Below are positions 16,601-23,718 of a DNA stretch of 43,492 nucleotides, in pieces. The DNA lies in assembly GCF_000981895.1 (NCBI RefSeq), contig NZ_LATD01000188.1, forward strand, positions 1-43,492, read 5' to 3'. The position numbers and the translations under genes were made by a program. The notes beneath the pieces were generated by a model. It was given only the letters and a program-made list of their open reading frames with translations. It was not told where the DNA came from and made no database searches. Numbering within the stretch: position 1 is the stretch's first letter; each line of letters begins with the position of its first letter. The DNA is from Streptomyces odonnellii. GTDB lineage: Bacteria > Actinomycetota > Actinomycetes > Streptomycetales > Streptomycetaceae.

Positions 16601-18007
16601 CGCCTTGGCGAGCAGCGTGTCCGCGTCGGCGATCGTCGCGTTGGCGGCGGAGAGCGCGGTCTCGGTCGCCTTCGCGGCGGCCGCCGCGGCGGCGCTGGAG
16701 GCGCGGGCGACCTGGACCGACTGCTGGGCGTACATCAGACCGCGGCCGCGCGGCACATGGGTGGTGTCGGCGACGGCCCAAGCTTCCTGCTGGGCAGTCG
16801 CGGCCTTCTGGGCCGCGGCGGCGGCTGAGGCAGCGTACCCCTTGGCCGAGGTGACCAAGGCCGCCACGCGGGAGCGGTAGCGGGCGAGGTCGGCCGCGGC
16901 CCGGTCGTACATCGCCTGGTCGGGCTTGTCGAAGATGGTGTCCGGGTTCTGCGCGAGCTCGTCCCGCCAGAACTTCTGCCAGGTCAGGATCTGTTCGGCG
17001 AGCCAGGCCTGGCCGATGGCCTCGACCATGTTGTCGGCGGCGGCCCGTGTCCCGGCGTAGGCGTCGGCCTCCGCCTGGATGATCGTGGCCCGCTGGGCCG
17101 CCTGTCCTGCGTACTCCAGCTCCCATTCGACCATCGCCGCCATGACCGGCTCGTTGAGCTTGCGCCGCGGGTCGACCGGGTTCTGGGAGTCACACGCGGC
17201 CCAGGCCTGCTTCAGGTCCTCGACCTCGACGCGGTACTCGGCGGAGTCCTTGGCGGGCGTTTCGGCCGCGAAGCCGCCGCGCCGCAGGTAGGACGCGATG
17301 TCACTGGAGGTCGTACCGCGCGAGTACCGGGTGTTGCCCACCTCGCCGTCCGCCAGCATGCTTGCCGCGGCCACGTCGTGCCAGTCGTCGCCACCGCGCT
17401 TCTCCTCGGTGATCGCCTTGGCGCGGGCGACGGCTTCGGGGCTGGCGTTGCTGTGTCCGTCCCAGCCGAGGTGCCAGGCGAGTTCCTTCTGGGTGACGAG
17501 AGTGAAGTGGGTGACATCCTCGCCGAACACCGGCGCGTGCCACTCCATGTCGTCGCTTTGCCAGGCCGAGTCGCGGTAGGGCTTGTTGGCGGCGTCGAGG
17601 GCGTTCGTGCGGGCCCTGGCCGCGTCGGCGTAGACGCCACCTGCCTCCTCATCGGCGTCGCCGGCCAGGCCGAGGGGGCCGAAGCCGATCCAGCCGATAT
17701 TCCCGACGACCTCGCGGAGCTGCTGGTCGGTGCCCGTCAGGCCCTCGATGGCCTTGGCCTTCATCTGAGGCCCGCCGACGTGCAGCGCGACCCCTGTCAG
17801 ACAGCGGTCGAGACGCCGCTTCTCGCCGATGCTGTTGCGGACGTAACCGGTATCTTCCTCGGGCACCGGGTCGGCTGCGGCCGAAGGGGCCTGGATCAGT
17901 CCCAGCAGGACGGCGGAGGCGGTCGCGAGCGCCGTGGCGCCGATGGCCCCGGTCAGTGTGGACCGGAGGCGACGCTGGCGTCTGCCGACGCCTCTGAACA
18001 ATGACAT
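10640..18007 (-). CDS. Giant secreted polymorphic toxin: duplicated head and Ala-rich coiled coil with C-terminal REase-like nuclease tip
   Basis: A 2455-residue protein. The signal peptide is RSTLTGAIGATALATASAVL, ending SAAADP (about residue 46). Two homologous units follow, 1086 residues apart: RRLDRCLTGVALHVGG (about 64) and RRDRCLAGVAVHAGG (about 1150). Each has a globular head (GNIGWIGFGPLG/GDIGWIGFMPLG, SYLRRGGFAAE/RYLRYGGFPAQ, GRGLMYAQQSVQVARAS in both) and a long Ala/Glu/Lys coiled coil (about 440-1010 and 1530-2085). After unit 1 comes a short pretoxin-like piece with LKECLAGSDIEDCLWALVDI; after unit 2 the pretoxin region (GGSWGDCAWAASWFVAGALF). The tip (about 2327-2455) carries VDGYQNGKLIDAKFW with D2367, D2376 and K2378, a PD-(D/E)XK pattern like Tox-REase-5. 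ATG 18007 gives the signal peptide at the N-terminus; the frame is open to 18142. Nuclease activity is inferred. Confidence 0.85.
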   Translation of the reverse strand: MSLFRGVGRRQRRLRSTLTGAIGATALATASAVLLGLIQAPSAAADPVPEEDTGYVRNSIGEKRRLDRCLTGVALHVGGPQMKAKAIEGLTGTDQQLREVVGNIGWIGFGPLGLAGDADEEAGGVYADAARARTNALDAANKPYRDSAWQSDDMEWHAPVFGEDVTHFTLVTQKELAWHLGWDGHSNASPEAVARAKAITEEKRGGDDWHDVAAASMLADGEVGNTRYSRGTTSSDIASYLRRGGFAAETPAKDSAEYRVEVEDLKQAWAACDSQNPVDPRRKLNEPVMAAMVEWELEYAGQAAQRATIIQAEADAYAGTRAAADNMVEAIGQAWLAEQILTWQKFWRDELAQNPDTIFDKPDQAMYDRAAADLARYRSRVAALVTSAKGYAASAAAAAQKAATAQQEAWAVADTTHVPRGRGLMYAQQSVQVARASSAAAAAAAKATETALSAANATIADADTLLAKAQTDSHAINTEFRRVAAEEAASQAKAAADSAEANATAAASSANAAKTARTTAEQKRDKAETAAATAATERVKAQTEQATAVASRAKAAAERTKAQEAEQRAGIQKTAAQSADTAAGTATSDATAKRTLADAKAKAAQTAREQATAALRSKQATAARAAALEAAVAAAEGTAAAAEAKAAATAARTAATQAATAATAAQTAADQATAAAVTARTAATIAEGAAERAQANASNAWSAYYSSVGAASAARAAAATALDASQDAATRADNAATASENATGLAKKAEQEAAAAETGAAEAVTSAATAVGRAYAAGQAALAARDSAKEAVAAAGEAIVVGTPYQEKDSAAAFAVLVGQSSKTIAEQQAAAAEAKAVEAAAAAESAQQAAAQAQGDAKLAAEAAARAAADSVRAVEAVTRAQASAAEASNARKAAKTASDTAAGYATQAGNDAVSARLTADEASNAATEADREATDAERHAAEANEKSGRAAEAAQGAQDKASQAEQDAKDAETKASDAAGDSTAAEEAAEKAEQEQRDENEAARKDALAEGTTPIKGGASNWPVLGQREEQILLDACGQTCVDDYREGLAAVSVNIVEWAGANGGQILFEQLDTAKLKECLAGSDIEDCLWALVDIPSSAVIVGRIPALAQAIEQVSTGIRKIFDDADNAVRRLNDLTAVIQDVRSTPRRDRCLAGVAVHAGGAKTKAVAIQGLSGSDDDLRAVVGDIGWIGFMPLGQASDQDRQAGYAYLDTFAARKALLEDANRPYAMSSFDDGITLHAPEFGSDINAYTFATQARMADRIGWDAHTNASPEAIAKARQITEQNRGEDSWHDFAADIMLRDSNVANTRYAGGTTSADIARYLRYGGFPAQKLVEGTPEFRVEVENLKQQWASCNHTDPVDPRNALSEAVSQASAEWEAEYAGQAAPRTLILQAEADAAAATRKATDNMVEAIGQAWLADQILRWQKYWHDELEQDPDHIFKPKQALFDKAKTDLAKARGKVQALVAAADEQSGLANAAAQRAVAAQQQAWTIADAAEVPRGRGLMYAQQSVQVARASAAAATAAAKATGTSLNAANATVSTSEALLALAQTEAHAVNTEFRRIAAQEAAAQAKAAADSADAYAASAAANAATAKTAKETAAAEEEQARQAAAAAQRTRAVAELERANAAAYRATAESERDKAASHEADAVAQGRIASDARASAEASGATASARRADAEQAERDAVAARDKALEAEQRRDSLEAKADAAEAHAAAVDGTDAAEAARSAATDARSTADTATTAATNARAAANAATAAATNAREAATKAQGAASRAKAAADATWASYLVAAGSAAAAHAAAAEAIDAAQAAAADANGAKEQSEKASAAAKTAKEEAASARSEALQTAAWAATTAGKALAAVQSSLAARDSANAVIGSANEAISLGGPFQEADSSAAFAVLTGQQSLTISQQQAAAAAATASQAEGFSAEAKALAEQAAADMKHAAQASAAAASDAARAAKAYQRAQASATQAAGDAQAARASATRADGYAKSAGDDAMSAWWAANDAQQDASAADNAATEAERDAASARATAAKAEEDAASARATATQAEADATAAETAAAGAREAAEEAQAAADRTETAGNNQQISEGVTTGLGGVWAVLDHIEYIGEPKNVVKDNCNPIIHVGDCTITADITYRSHADLFMCLSPELVATGGCPKADTVYLGPDVTDAKTERISYTLTMVEFNSGIDPIDVLLGDFIGCAKLITPGVSGGSWGDCAWAASWFVAGALFKSAKAAVTAMDAAVKTGIGFTDAWLALRSLGLTETAVQGMVSRIVRKLNDGCKAVDTATFKTASFGVAAAGTNTGPGCWVGGINGPGFWSAENEGMDAAAAAYQQRVTGGVPEGFVYKLKMKYPVAGRKGEYVKVDGYQNGKLIDAKFWSDSGVIDPATGKFKFFVTAPVTEAKAQVAGAKAANGDTFTPIVYYVSSPEAATAFRHMVADTPELVGKIDVIYMP
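11745..14559 (-). repeat. Toxin unit 2 (head plus coiled coil)
   Basis: This is the second homologous unit. It lacks a signal peptide because it is internal, starts after a linker ending TAVIQDVRSTP, and leads into the intact pretoxin and nuclease region encoded at 11745-10640. Boundaries are approximate. Confidence 0.8.
14560..17830 (-). repeat. Toxin unit 1 (head plus coiled coil plus truncated pretoxin)
   Basis: This is the first of two homologous units inside the toxin gene. The aligned Asp codon of the DRC motif is at 17809 here and at 14551 in unit 2, an offset of exactly 3258 bases (1086 codons). The two heads share most motifs at protein level but have diverged, so this is an old duplication. 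Boundaries are approximate. Confidence 0.8.
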
Positions 18008-18676
18008 GGTCTGCCTTGCAATCTCTCGATTGTTCGACAACGCCAAATCATGGGCATGACAGCAGGGCTCCCCGACACGGCACGTGTCGGCACGCTCGCC
18101 CCCCACGAGTCGGCACTGCCGCTTACTCCGCGACGATGCCACGCGCCGCTTGGGAAGTGAAGATCAAATAAACTTCACTAAGGGTGCACGGAGTCCCAGC
18201 GGCGGACAAAGCGAACCACCTCTTGATCATGTTGTTACTCGGCGTACGGAACCACACCCAGGGGCACCCGTCTCGTCTGCCGAGGTTCTCCGCGAACTCC
18301 GGACTGACGGGCACGAAGCAGAGGTTGACGCCTGTCACTTTGTCCTCAGCCCTGCGGCGGAGCGGCGTCACAAGCATCGCGGTCTGCCTGCTCCGAAACC
18401 CCGCCCTGGCGACGGCTCGGGGCTCTCGGCCGGTGCGCTGTTGATGCCGAGGGATCTATACGGGATTCAACCTCCAGCCAGGCCCCTGTTCGGCCGAACG
18501 GATTCAAGGGGTTTACGGGCCCGGAAAGCGCGACGAGCACACCGACCCCCACCTCGTGGGGAGTTGGGGCGGCTTCGCGCCCGACCCCGGCCGCGACCCC
18601 GACGCGACCCTCGCCCGTCGCGCCGGCGCGTTGGACTTGCGGGTCGAGCAGGCCGACACCACCCGCACCCCTCGGC
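18008..18676. other. Region without a convincing gene upstream of the toxin
   Basis: Short open frames exist on both strands (for example 18123-18377 minus and 18556-18789 plus) but none has a recognisable domain, a good ribosome site or consistent third-position GC. It contains an A/T-rich inverted repeat, AGTGAAG (18156-18162) / CTTCACT (18173-18179) with the loop ATCAAATAAA, which could be the toxin promoter/operator or a terminator. The stretch 18150-18330 is less GC-rich than its neighbours. Together with the remnants that follow, it looks like eroded accessory DNA. Confidence 0.5.
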
Positions 18677-18797
18677 CGGCGCCTGAAGGCGATCGGTGTC
18701 CCGCCTCGATTCGCGCGCCACGCGTTGCTGATGGACATCGCACCGGAGCTGCCCACCGTCATCGGCCGACTGCTTTCACGAACCGTTGACTGGTCAG
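18677..18797 (+). pseudogene. Tyrosine recombinase (integrase) C-terminal remnant
   Basis: One plus-strand frame reads RLKAIGVPPRFARHALLMDI, then APELPTVIGRLL and TVDW. In Streptomyces integrase-like proteins the matching segment near the C-terminus is RLxxLGI, ARxxALMxLAxELPxxVLxxLLG. There is no open frame of useful length around it, and the active-site Arg/His/Tyr boxes are missing. I read it as a decayed recombinase fragment; the match is by eye and short. Confidence 0.45.
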
Positions 18798-19005
18798 CCG
18801 TTCGGTCAGGCTGTCGGTGGGGTTGGCGGGGTCAGGGCTGTCGGTGGTGAGGGTGTTGTGCCCGCGGGTGAGTGTGCCGGTACTACGGGAGGGTGTGTCC
18901 TGCCGGGGCCGTCCCCACAACATCATCGCCAGCACGGTCAGAGTGACGGCGGCCAGCAGCCACCCCAGGGCGCGGGCGGCGCGTAGGCCGTAGCCGGACA
19001 GCAGA
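18759..19005 (-). pseudogene. Fragment of a membrane-associated protein (truncated at both ends)
   Basis: The minus strand reads SGYGLRAARALGWLLAAVTL, TVLAMMLWGRPRQDTPSRST and then GTLTRGHNTLTTDSPDPANP. This is a membrane helix followed by a Thr/Asp-rich region that I recall from actinobacterial proteins labelled membrane-associated oxidoreductase or pentapeptide-repeat membrane protein. The part before SGYGLRA is replaced by antisense kdpA sequence, and the part after QRFVKAV runs into the recombinase remnant, so both ends are broken. The family label is tentative; the truncation is clear. Confidence 0.45.
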
Positions 19006-20039
19006 CCCTGCCCGGCGGGCCCGCTGCCTCCTGGGAGGCACTGAAGCTCATGTCCGGGGACGGCGGCGGTGTCTTCAACGCCAACAGCGCGCACCCCTTC
19101 GAGAACCCGTCCGCATGGACCAACGCGGTGGAGATCGTGCTGATGCTGCTGATCCCGACGGCCTGCGTCCGTATGTACGGCAGGATGACCGGCAGCCTGA
19201 AGCAGAGCTGGACACTGCTCTCCGTGGTCGCCATGCTCTTCGGCCTGCTGCTCGCCGCGGGCACTCTCGCGCAGGGCGCCCACACCGGCACGGTGACCGA
19301 GGCGGTCGGGGGGCCGTACGAAGGCACCGAGACCCGGTTCGGAATCCCCGGCTCCACCCTCTTCGGTGTCGCGGCCACGGGTTCCGCGGACGGCGCGGCC
19401 AACGCCTCGTACGACAGCTTCTCCAGCCTCGGCGGCGGTGTGCTCCTCGCCGCGATGATGCTCGGCGAGATCGCCCCCGGCGGCACCGGCAGCGGTCTGT
19501 ACGGACTGATCGTCGTGGTCCTGGTGGCCGTCTTCATCGGCGGGCTCATGGTCGGCCGCACCCCCGAATACCTGCGCAAGCGCCTCGGTTTCGGCGAAAT
19601 GCGGTACGTCGTGATGTACGCCCTCGTCCCGCCCACCGTGATCCTGGCGTGCACGGGCCTCGCGCTCTCACTGGGGCACGGAAAGACGTCCATGGGCAAC
19701 CCGGGAGCCCACGGCCTGACCGAACTGATCTACGCGTACACCAGCAACACCAACAGCAACGGCAGCGCGATGGCCGGCTTCAACGGCGCCACCGACTTCC
19801 ACAATCTGCTGATGGTGGTGGCGATGCTGCTCGGCCGCTATCTGCCGATGGCGTGTGTCCTGGCGCTGGCGGGCCGACTGGCCGGACAGCGGCCGGGTGT
19901 TGTGACCGTCGGCACACTGCGCCCGCAAGGTGCCAACTTCATCGTCCTGACCACCGCGGCGGCCGTCATCCTGGCGCTCCTCAACTTCCTTCCCGCACTG
20001 TCCCTCAGCGCACTCGCGGAAGGAACGTCCACGAACTGA
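18990..20039 (+). pseudogene. kdpA: 5'-truncated, divergent potassium-transporting ATPase subunit A
   Basis: KdpA homology starts abruptly at QQTLPGGPAASWEALKLM, just after an in-frame TAG at 18984, and runs to the natural C-terminus (FLPALSLSALAEG). Roughly the first 220 of about 555 residues, including the first pore loop and helices, are missing. The remaining pore loops are altered: SGDGGGVFNANSAHPFENP against canonical GTNGGGFFNANSAHPFENP, ATGSADGAANASYDSF against TTxTSxGAVNxxHDSF, and NSNGSAMAG against NNGSAFAG. GGLMVGRTPEYLRKRLG is retained. An ATG at 19050 would allow a 329-residue product, but selective K+ transport is unlikely. kdpB and kdpC do not follow. Its 5' end abuts the membrane-protein fragment, a recombination scar. 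Confidence 0.75.
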
Positions 20040-20081
20040 GCCGGTGCGGGGCAGACACACTGTTTCCGGCGGAGGCGGGGA

Positions 20082-20663
20082 CTACTCGACGCCGGAGACC
20101 TTGAAGACCGTACGGGCCGTCTCGCGATCGACGCGGTCGGACAGTTGCCGCAGCGCCGTCACCCCGTACGAGAGTGTGCCTGCCGCCGTCGAGGCGCGCG
20201 CGTCCGTGTCCAGCACGCGCCACAGCGCGGGGTTGGCGACGAGGATCCGCGGGTCGATCTCGACCCGCCCGCCGTCCTCGTCCCGTAGCACAAGCCGCTG
20301 TGAGACACCGTCGGACCAGTGGACCGAGGCGAGACGGTCTGTCCGCACCCGTCGCTCGGCGAGCAGGCCGCGCGAGGACAGCCAGCCCGGTCCCGCGGTC
20401 GCCTTCGCCGGCCACAACACAACGAACAGCAGAACGGCAAGTGCTGTCCACAGGGTGCCGCGCGGCCCGTTGATGGTGCCCGCAACGCTGTCCACCGCCA
20501 GCAGCAGAGCGAGAAGCAGCAGGGCACAGCCGACGGCGGCCCGCGCGTTCCCCGCCCAGCCGATGTCGTACGCGACACGTCCCCCGCCTGCGGTGCGGCC
20601 GACGGTGTGTTGTTCACGCGTGGTGTGCTGTTCACGCAGGGGGCGGATGACGCGTCGTCGCAT
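20082..20663 (-). CDS. Small membrane protein with PH-like domain
   Basis: A 193-residue protein. A basic N-terminus with the repeat REQHTTREQHT leads to two adjacent transmembrane helices (AAVGCALLLLALLLAVDSVA and TLWTALAVLLFVVLWPAKA). A cytoplasmic domain follows (GPGWLSSRGLLAERRVRTDR, LASVHWSDGVSQRLVLRDED, GGRVEIDPRILVANPALWRV) with the strand pattern of bacterial PH-like domains known in streptomycete membrane proteins. The function is unknown. The start ATG 20663 has no clear Shine-Dalgarno sequence; TTAGCAT lies about 10 bases upstream, so leaderless expression is possible. It sits between kdpA' and kdpD on the opposite strand. Confidence 0.72.
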   Translation of the reverse strand: MRRRVIRPLREQHTTREQHTVGRTAGGGRVAYDIGWAGNARAAVGCALLLLALLLAVDSVAGTINGPRGTLWTALAVLLFVVLWPAKATAGPGWLSSRGLLAERRVRTDRLASVHWSDGVSQRLVLRDEDGGRVEIDPRILVANPALWRVLDTDARASTAAGTLSYGVTALRQLSDRVDRETARTVFKVSGVE

Positions 20664-21011
20664 GCCAGGATGCTAAGGACGCGGACAGGCGACAAAGCGC
20701 ACGTTGACGGACCACTGATGTGGTGCCGGTCGTTCCTGATGGGACGCATATGGACCCTTTACGCGACCGCCACCACCTCTTCGAGCCGCGTGGCGCCGAC
20801 TGCGTAAGGAAAACGTCAAGCACGCGGCGACGGGCGTAAGAGCGCCGTCAACGAGAGGCGGGAATCCGGTACGAGGAGGTTTCCTCAGGACGTCCGTCCG
20901 GCAATCCGTCGCGGAGCGTCCGGGGATCGCCGCCCCGCGCACTCGGCTTCTCGCCGGCCGGCCGCACCAGTTCTTCCATGTCCCCAGCCCGAAATCACAG
21001 GGATCGGAATC
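20664..21011. other. Divergent intergenic region upstream of kdpD (348 bases)
   Basis: This region lies between the minus-strand PH-like protein and kdpD. Its clearest content is the pair of direct repeats described separately at 20802-20851. No open frame of good quality or structured RNA was recognised; the approach to kdpD (20860-21005) is GC-rich and purine/pyrimidine mixed, with GGGA 12 bases before the ATG. Confidence 0.5.
20802..20851. promoter_or_regulatory. Two OmpR/KdpE-type direct-repeat sites upstream of kdpD
   Basis: GCGTAAG-N6-GTCAA occurs at 20802-20819 and again at 20834-20851. Within each site the pentamers GTAAG and GTCAA start 11 bases apart, the spacing bound by OmpR/PhoB-family dimers, and the two sites are offset by 32 bases, about three helical turns. 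KdpE belongs to that family, so this is a candidate KdpE operator left at the broken kdp locus (inference). Confidence 0.5.
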
Positions 21012-23555
21012 ATGGCCCGAGGCAAACTCCGTGTCTATCTCGGCGCCGCGCCGGGTGTCGGCAAGACGTACGCGATGCTGTCCGAGGCGCACCGGCGTAT
21101 CGAGCGGGGCACCGACTGCGTCGCCGCGTTCGTCGAGCATCACGGCCGGCCGCGTACGGAAGCGATGCTGCACGGGCTGGAACAGATCCGGCGCCGCGAG
21201 ACCGAATACCGGGGCACGGTCTTCACCGAACTGGACGTGGACGCGGTCCTGGAGCGCCGCCCGGCCGTCGCCCTCGTCGACGACCTCGCCCATACCAACG
21301 TACCGGGCTTACGCAACACCAAGCGCTGGCAGGACGTCGAAGAACTGCTCGACGCGGGCATAGATGTCATCTCGAACCTCAACATCCAGCACCTGGAGTC
21401 GCTCGGGGACATCGTCGAGTCGATCACCGGGACACGGCAGCGCGAGACCGTGCCCGACGAGGTGGTCAGGCGCGCCGACGAGATCGAGCTGATCGACATG
21501 TCGCCCCAGGCCCTGCGGCGCCGGATGGCCCATGGCAACATCCACAAGCCCGACAAGGTCGACGCGGCGCTCTCGCACTACTTCCGCCCGGGCAATCTGA
21601 CCGCCCTGCGCGCGCTGGCGCTGCTCTGGGTCGCCGACCGGGTCGACGAGTACCTTCAGGAGTACCGGAGCGAGCACCGGGTCTCCACGATCTGGGGCTC
21701 GCGCGAGCGCATCGTCGTCGGCCTGACCGGCGGTCCCGAGGGCCGTACGCTCATTCGCCGCGCAGTCCGGCTGGCCGAGAAGGGCGCCGGCGGCGAGGTA
21801 CTGGCGGTGTACGTGGCGAGAAGTGACGGCCTGAGCTCCGCCTCGCCCAGGGAACTGGTCACTCAGCGCACCCTGGTGGAGGACCTGGGCGGCACCTTCC
21901 ACCATGTCGTCGGCGAGGACGTCCCGGCGTCGCTGCTGGGGTTCGCCCGTGGCGTCAACGCCACTCAGATCGTGCTCGGTTCGAGCCGCCGCCGTGCCTG
22001 GCGGTACATCTTCGGCCCGGGCGTCGGGGCGATCACCATCCGCGACTCCGGACCGGACCTGGACGTCCACATGGTCACCCACGAGGAGGCGGTGAAAAGG
22101 CGGGGACTGCCGGTGGCACGCGGAGCACGGCTCGGCAGGGCCCGGACGGCGTGGGGCTGGCTGACCGGGCTGGCCGGCCCGCTCCTGCTGTCGCTGCTGC
22201 TGACGCACATCGACACGGACCTCGGTCTCGCCAACGACATGCTCCTCTATCTGTCGCTGACGGTCGCCGCGGCCCTGCTCGGCGGATTCCTCCCGGCGCT
22301 TGCCTCGGCGGCCCTGAGTTCGGTCGTCATCAACTGGTTCTTCACCCCGCCGGTCCACCGCCTCACGATCGCCGATCCGAGAAATGTCGTCGCCATCTCG
22401 GTCTTCGTGCTGGTGGCGGTCGCGGTGGCCTCGGTGGTGGACCTGGCGGCCCGCCGCACCCAGCAGGCGGCGCGTCTGCGGGCGGAGTCCGAGATCCTCT
22501 CCTTCCTCGCGGGCAGCGTGCTGCGCGGTGAGACGGCCCTGGACGCCCTTCTCGAACGGCTCCGCGAGACCTTCGTCATGCGGTCCGTGGCGCTCCTGGA
22601 ACGGACGGGCGACACGGGACCCTGGACCCGCACGGGAAGCGCGGGCCCGGAGCCGGCCGGGCATCCCGAGGACGCCGACATCGACATGCCGGTCGGCGAC
22701 GACATGACGCTCGCGCTCACCGGGCGGGCGCTGCCGACCGAGGACCGCCGGGTGCTCGCCGCCTTCGCCGCCCAGGCGGCGGTCGTACTGGACCGTCAAC
22801 GCCTGCTCGGCGAGGCCGAACAGGCACGCCGGTACACCGAAGGGGACCGTATCCGCACGGCGTTACTGGCCGCCGTCAGCCATGACCTGCGGACACCGCT
22901 CGCGAGCATCAAGGCGTCCGTGACGTCCCTTCGCTCCGACGACGTGGACTGGTCCGAGGGGGACGAGGCGGAGCTGCTGGCGGGAATCGAGCACGGCGCC
23001 GACCGCCTCGACCACCTGGTGGGCAACCTGCTCGACATCTCCCGGCTCCAGACCGGCACGGTCACGCCCGTCATCCGCGAGCTGGACCTGGACGAGGTGA
23101 TTCCGACGGCGCTCGGCGGCCTACCCGAGCACAGCGTCGTACTCGACATCCCGGAGGACCTGCCGATGGTCGCCGTGGACCCGGGGCTGCTGGAGCGCGT
23201 GGTGGCCAACATCGTCGAGAACGCGGTCAAGTACAGCCCGGCCGGGGAGCGGGTACTGGTGTCGGCCAGTGCCCTCGCGGACCGGGTGGAGATGAGGGTG
23301 GCGGATCAGGGACCAGGCGTCCCGGACGAGGCCAAGGACCGGATCTTCGCGCCCTTCCAGCAGTACGGGGACGCCCCGCGCGGCGCCGGGGTCGGCCTCG
23401 GCCTCGCGGTGGCCCGCGGATTCACCGAGGCCATGGGCGGGACCCTCACGGCCGAGGACACCCCGGGCGGCGGCATGACGATGGTCCTCACACTGAGACC
23501 GGCGCCCGGCCGGCAGTCGATGTGTCCCGACCACTCGACATCGACCCGTCAGTGA
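21012..23555 (+). CDS. kdpD: Osmosensitive K+ channel histidine kinase KdpD
   Basis: An 847-residue kinase with the full KdpD layout. The N-terminal KdpD domain has Walker A GAAPGVGKT and then VDDLAHTNVPG and NIQHLESL. A universal-stress-protein-like domain follows (RIVVGLTGGPEGRTLIRRAV, about 235-350). Four DUF4118 helices lie at about 375-480 (LTGLAGPLLLSLLLTHI, LYLSLTVAAALLGGFLPALA, VVINWFF, VVAISVFVLVAVAVASVV). A GAF-like region comes next, then HisKA with the phospho-accepting His624 in AAVSHDLRTPLASIKASV, and the HATPase with NIVENAVKYSP, DQGPGVPDEAKDRIF and GVGLGLAVARG. All core residues are present. The partner kdpE and the pump genes kdpB and kdpC are not adjacent, so it is an orphan unless they lie elsewhere. 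The ATG has a weak GGGA upstream. Confidence 0.93.
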   Translation: MARGKLRVYLGAAPGVGKTYAMLSEAHRRIERGTDCVAAFVEHHGRPRTEAMLHGLEQIRRRETEYRGTVFTELDVDAVLERRPAVALVDDLAHTNVPGLRNTKRWQDVEELLDAGIDVISNLNIQHLESLGDIVESITGTRQRETVPDEVVRRADEIELIDMSPQALRRRMAHGNIHKPDKVDAALSHYFRPGNLTALRALALLWVADRVDEYLQEYRSEHRVSTIWGSRERIVVGLTGGPEGRTLIRRAVRLAEKGAGGEVLAVYVARSDGLSSASPRELVTQRTLVEDLGGTFHHVVGEDVPASLLGFARGVNATQIVLGSSRRRAWRYIFGPGVGAITIRDSGPDLDVHMVTHEEAVKRRGLPVARGARLGRARTAWGWLTGLAGPLLLSLLLTHIDTDLGLANDMLLYLSLTVAAALLGGFLPALASAALSSVVINWFFTPPVHRLTIADPRNVVAISVFVLVAVAVASVVDLAARRTQQAARLRAESEILSFLAGSVLRGETALDALLERLRETFVMRSVALLERTGDTGPWTRTGSAGPEPAGHPEDADIDMPVGDDMTLALTGRALPTEDRRVLAAFAAQAAVVLDRQRLLGEAEQARRYTEGDRIRTALLAAVSHDLRTPLASIKASVTSLRSDDVDWSEGDEAELLAGIEHGADRLDHLVGNLLDISRLQTGTVTPVIRELDLDEVIPTALGGLPEHSVVLDIPEDLPMVAVDPGLLERVVANIVENAVKYSPAGERVLVSASALADRVEMRVADQGPGVPDEAKDRIFAPFQQYGDAPRGAGVGLGLAVARGFTEAMGGTLTAEDTPGGGMTMVLTLRPAPGRQSMCPDHSTSTRQ

Positions 23556-23718
23556 CCAACTCCGGGCGTGCCGTCGGCAACGGTGGTCCTGACATCTTCG
23601 GGAGAACGGACTTCGCCGCAGTGGGCGCCGCGGCATCGCCGACGCCCGGCGAGGCCTGGCGTGGCTGCCTGCCCGCGGATGCCCCGAGCGGTGCAGGCCG
23701 CCTCCCGCGCGCCATCCG

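Noticed and set aside
10637..16828. Open frame of 2063 codons on the plus strand
   Set aside because: It is the antisense shadow of the Ala/Glu-rich toxin gene: the encoded Gly/Arg/Leu composition reflects GC-skewed antisense codons, there is no domain, and the minus-strand frame has a signal peptide and recognisable motifs.
18123..18377. Small minus-strand frame with sequence WVWFRTPSNNMIKRWFALSA
   Set aside because: It has no recognisable domain, no good ribosome site, and lies in an eroded region; it could be a decayed gene but I cannot support it.
20605..20640. Repeated GTTCACGC as a possible PHO box
   Set aside because: The copies are 18 bases apart rather than 11, and lie inside the coding start of the PH-like membrane protein.
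23556..23718. Possible kdpE remnant after kdpD
   Set aside because: Neither strand shows receiver-domain or winged-helix motifs; it appears to be a plain spacer.
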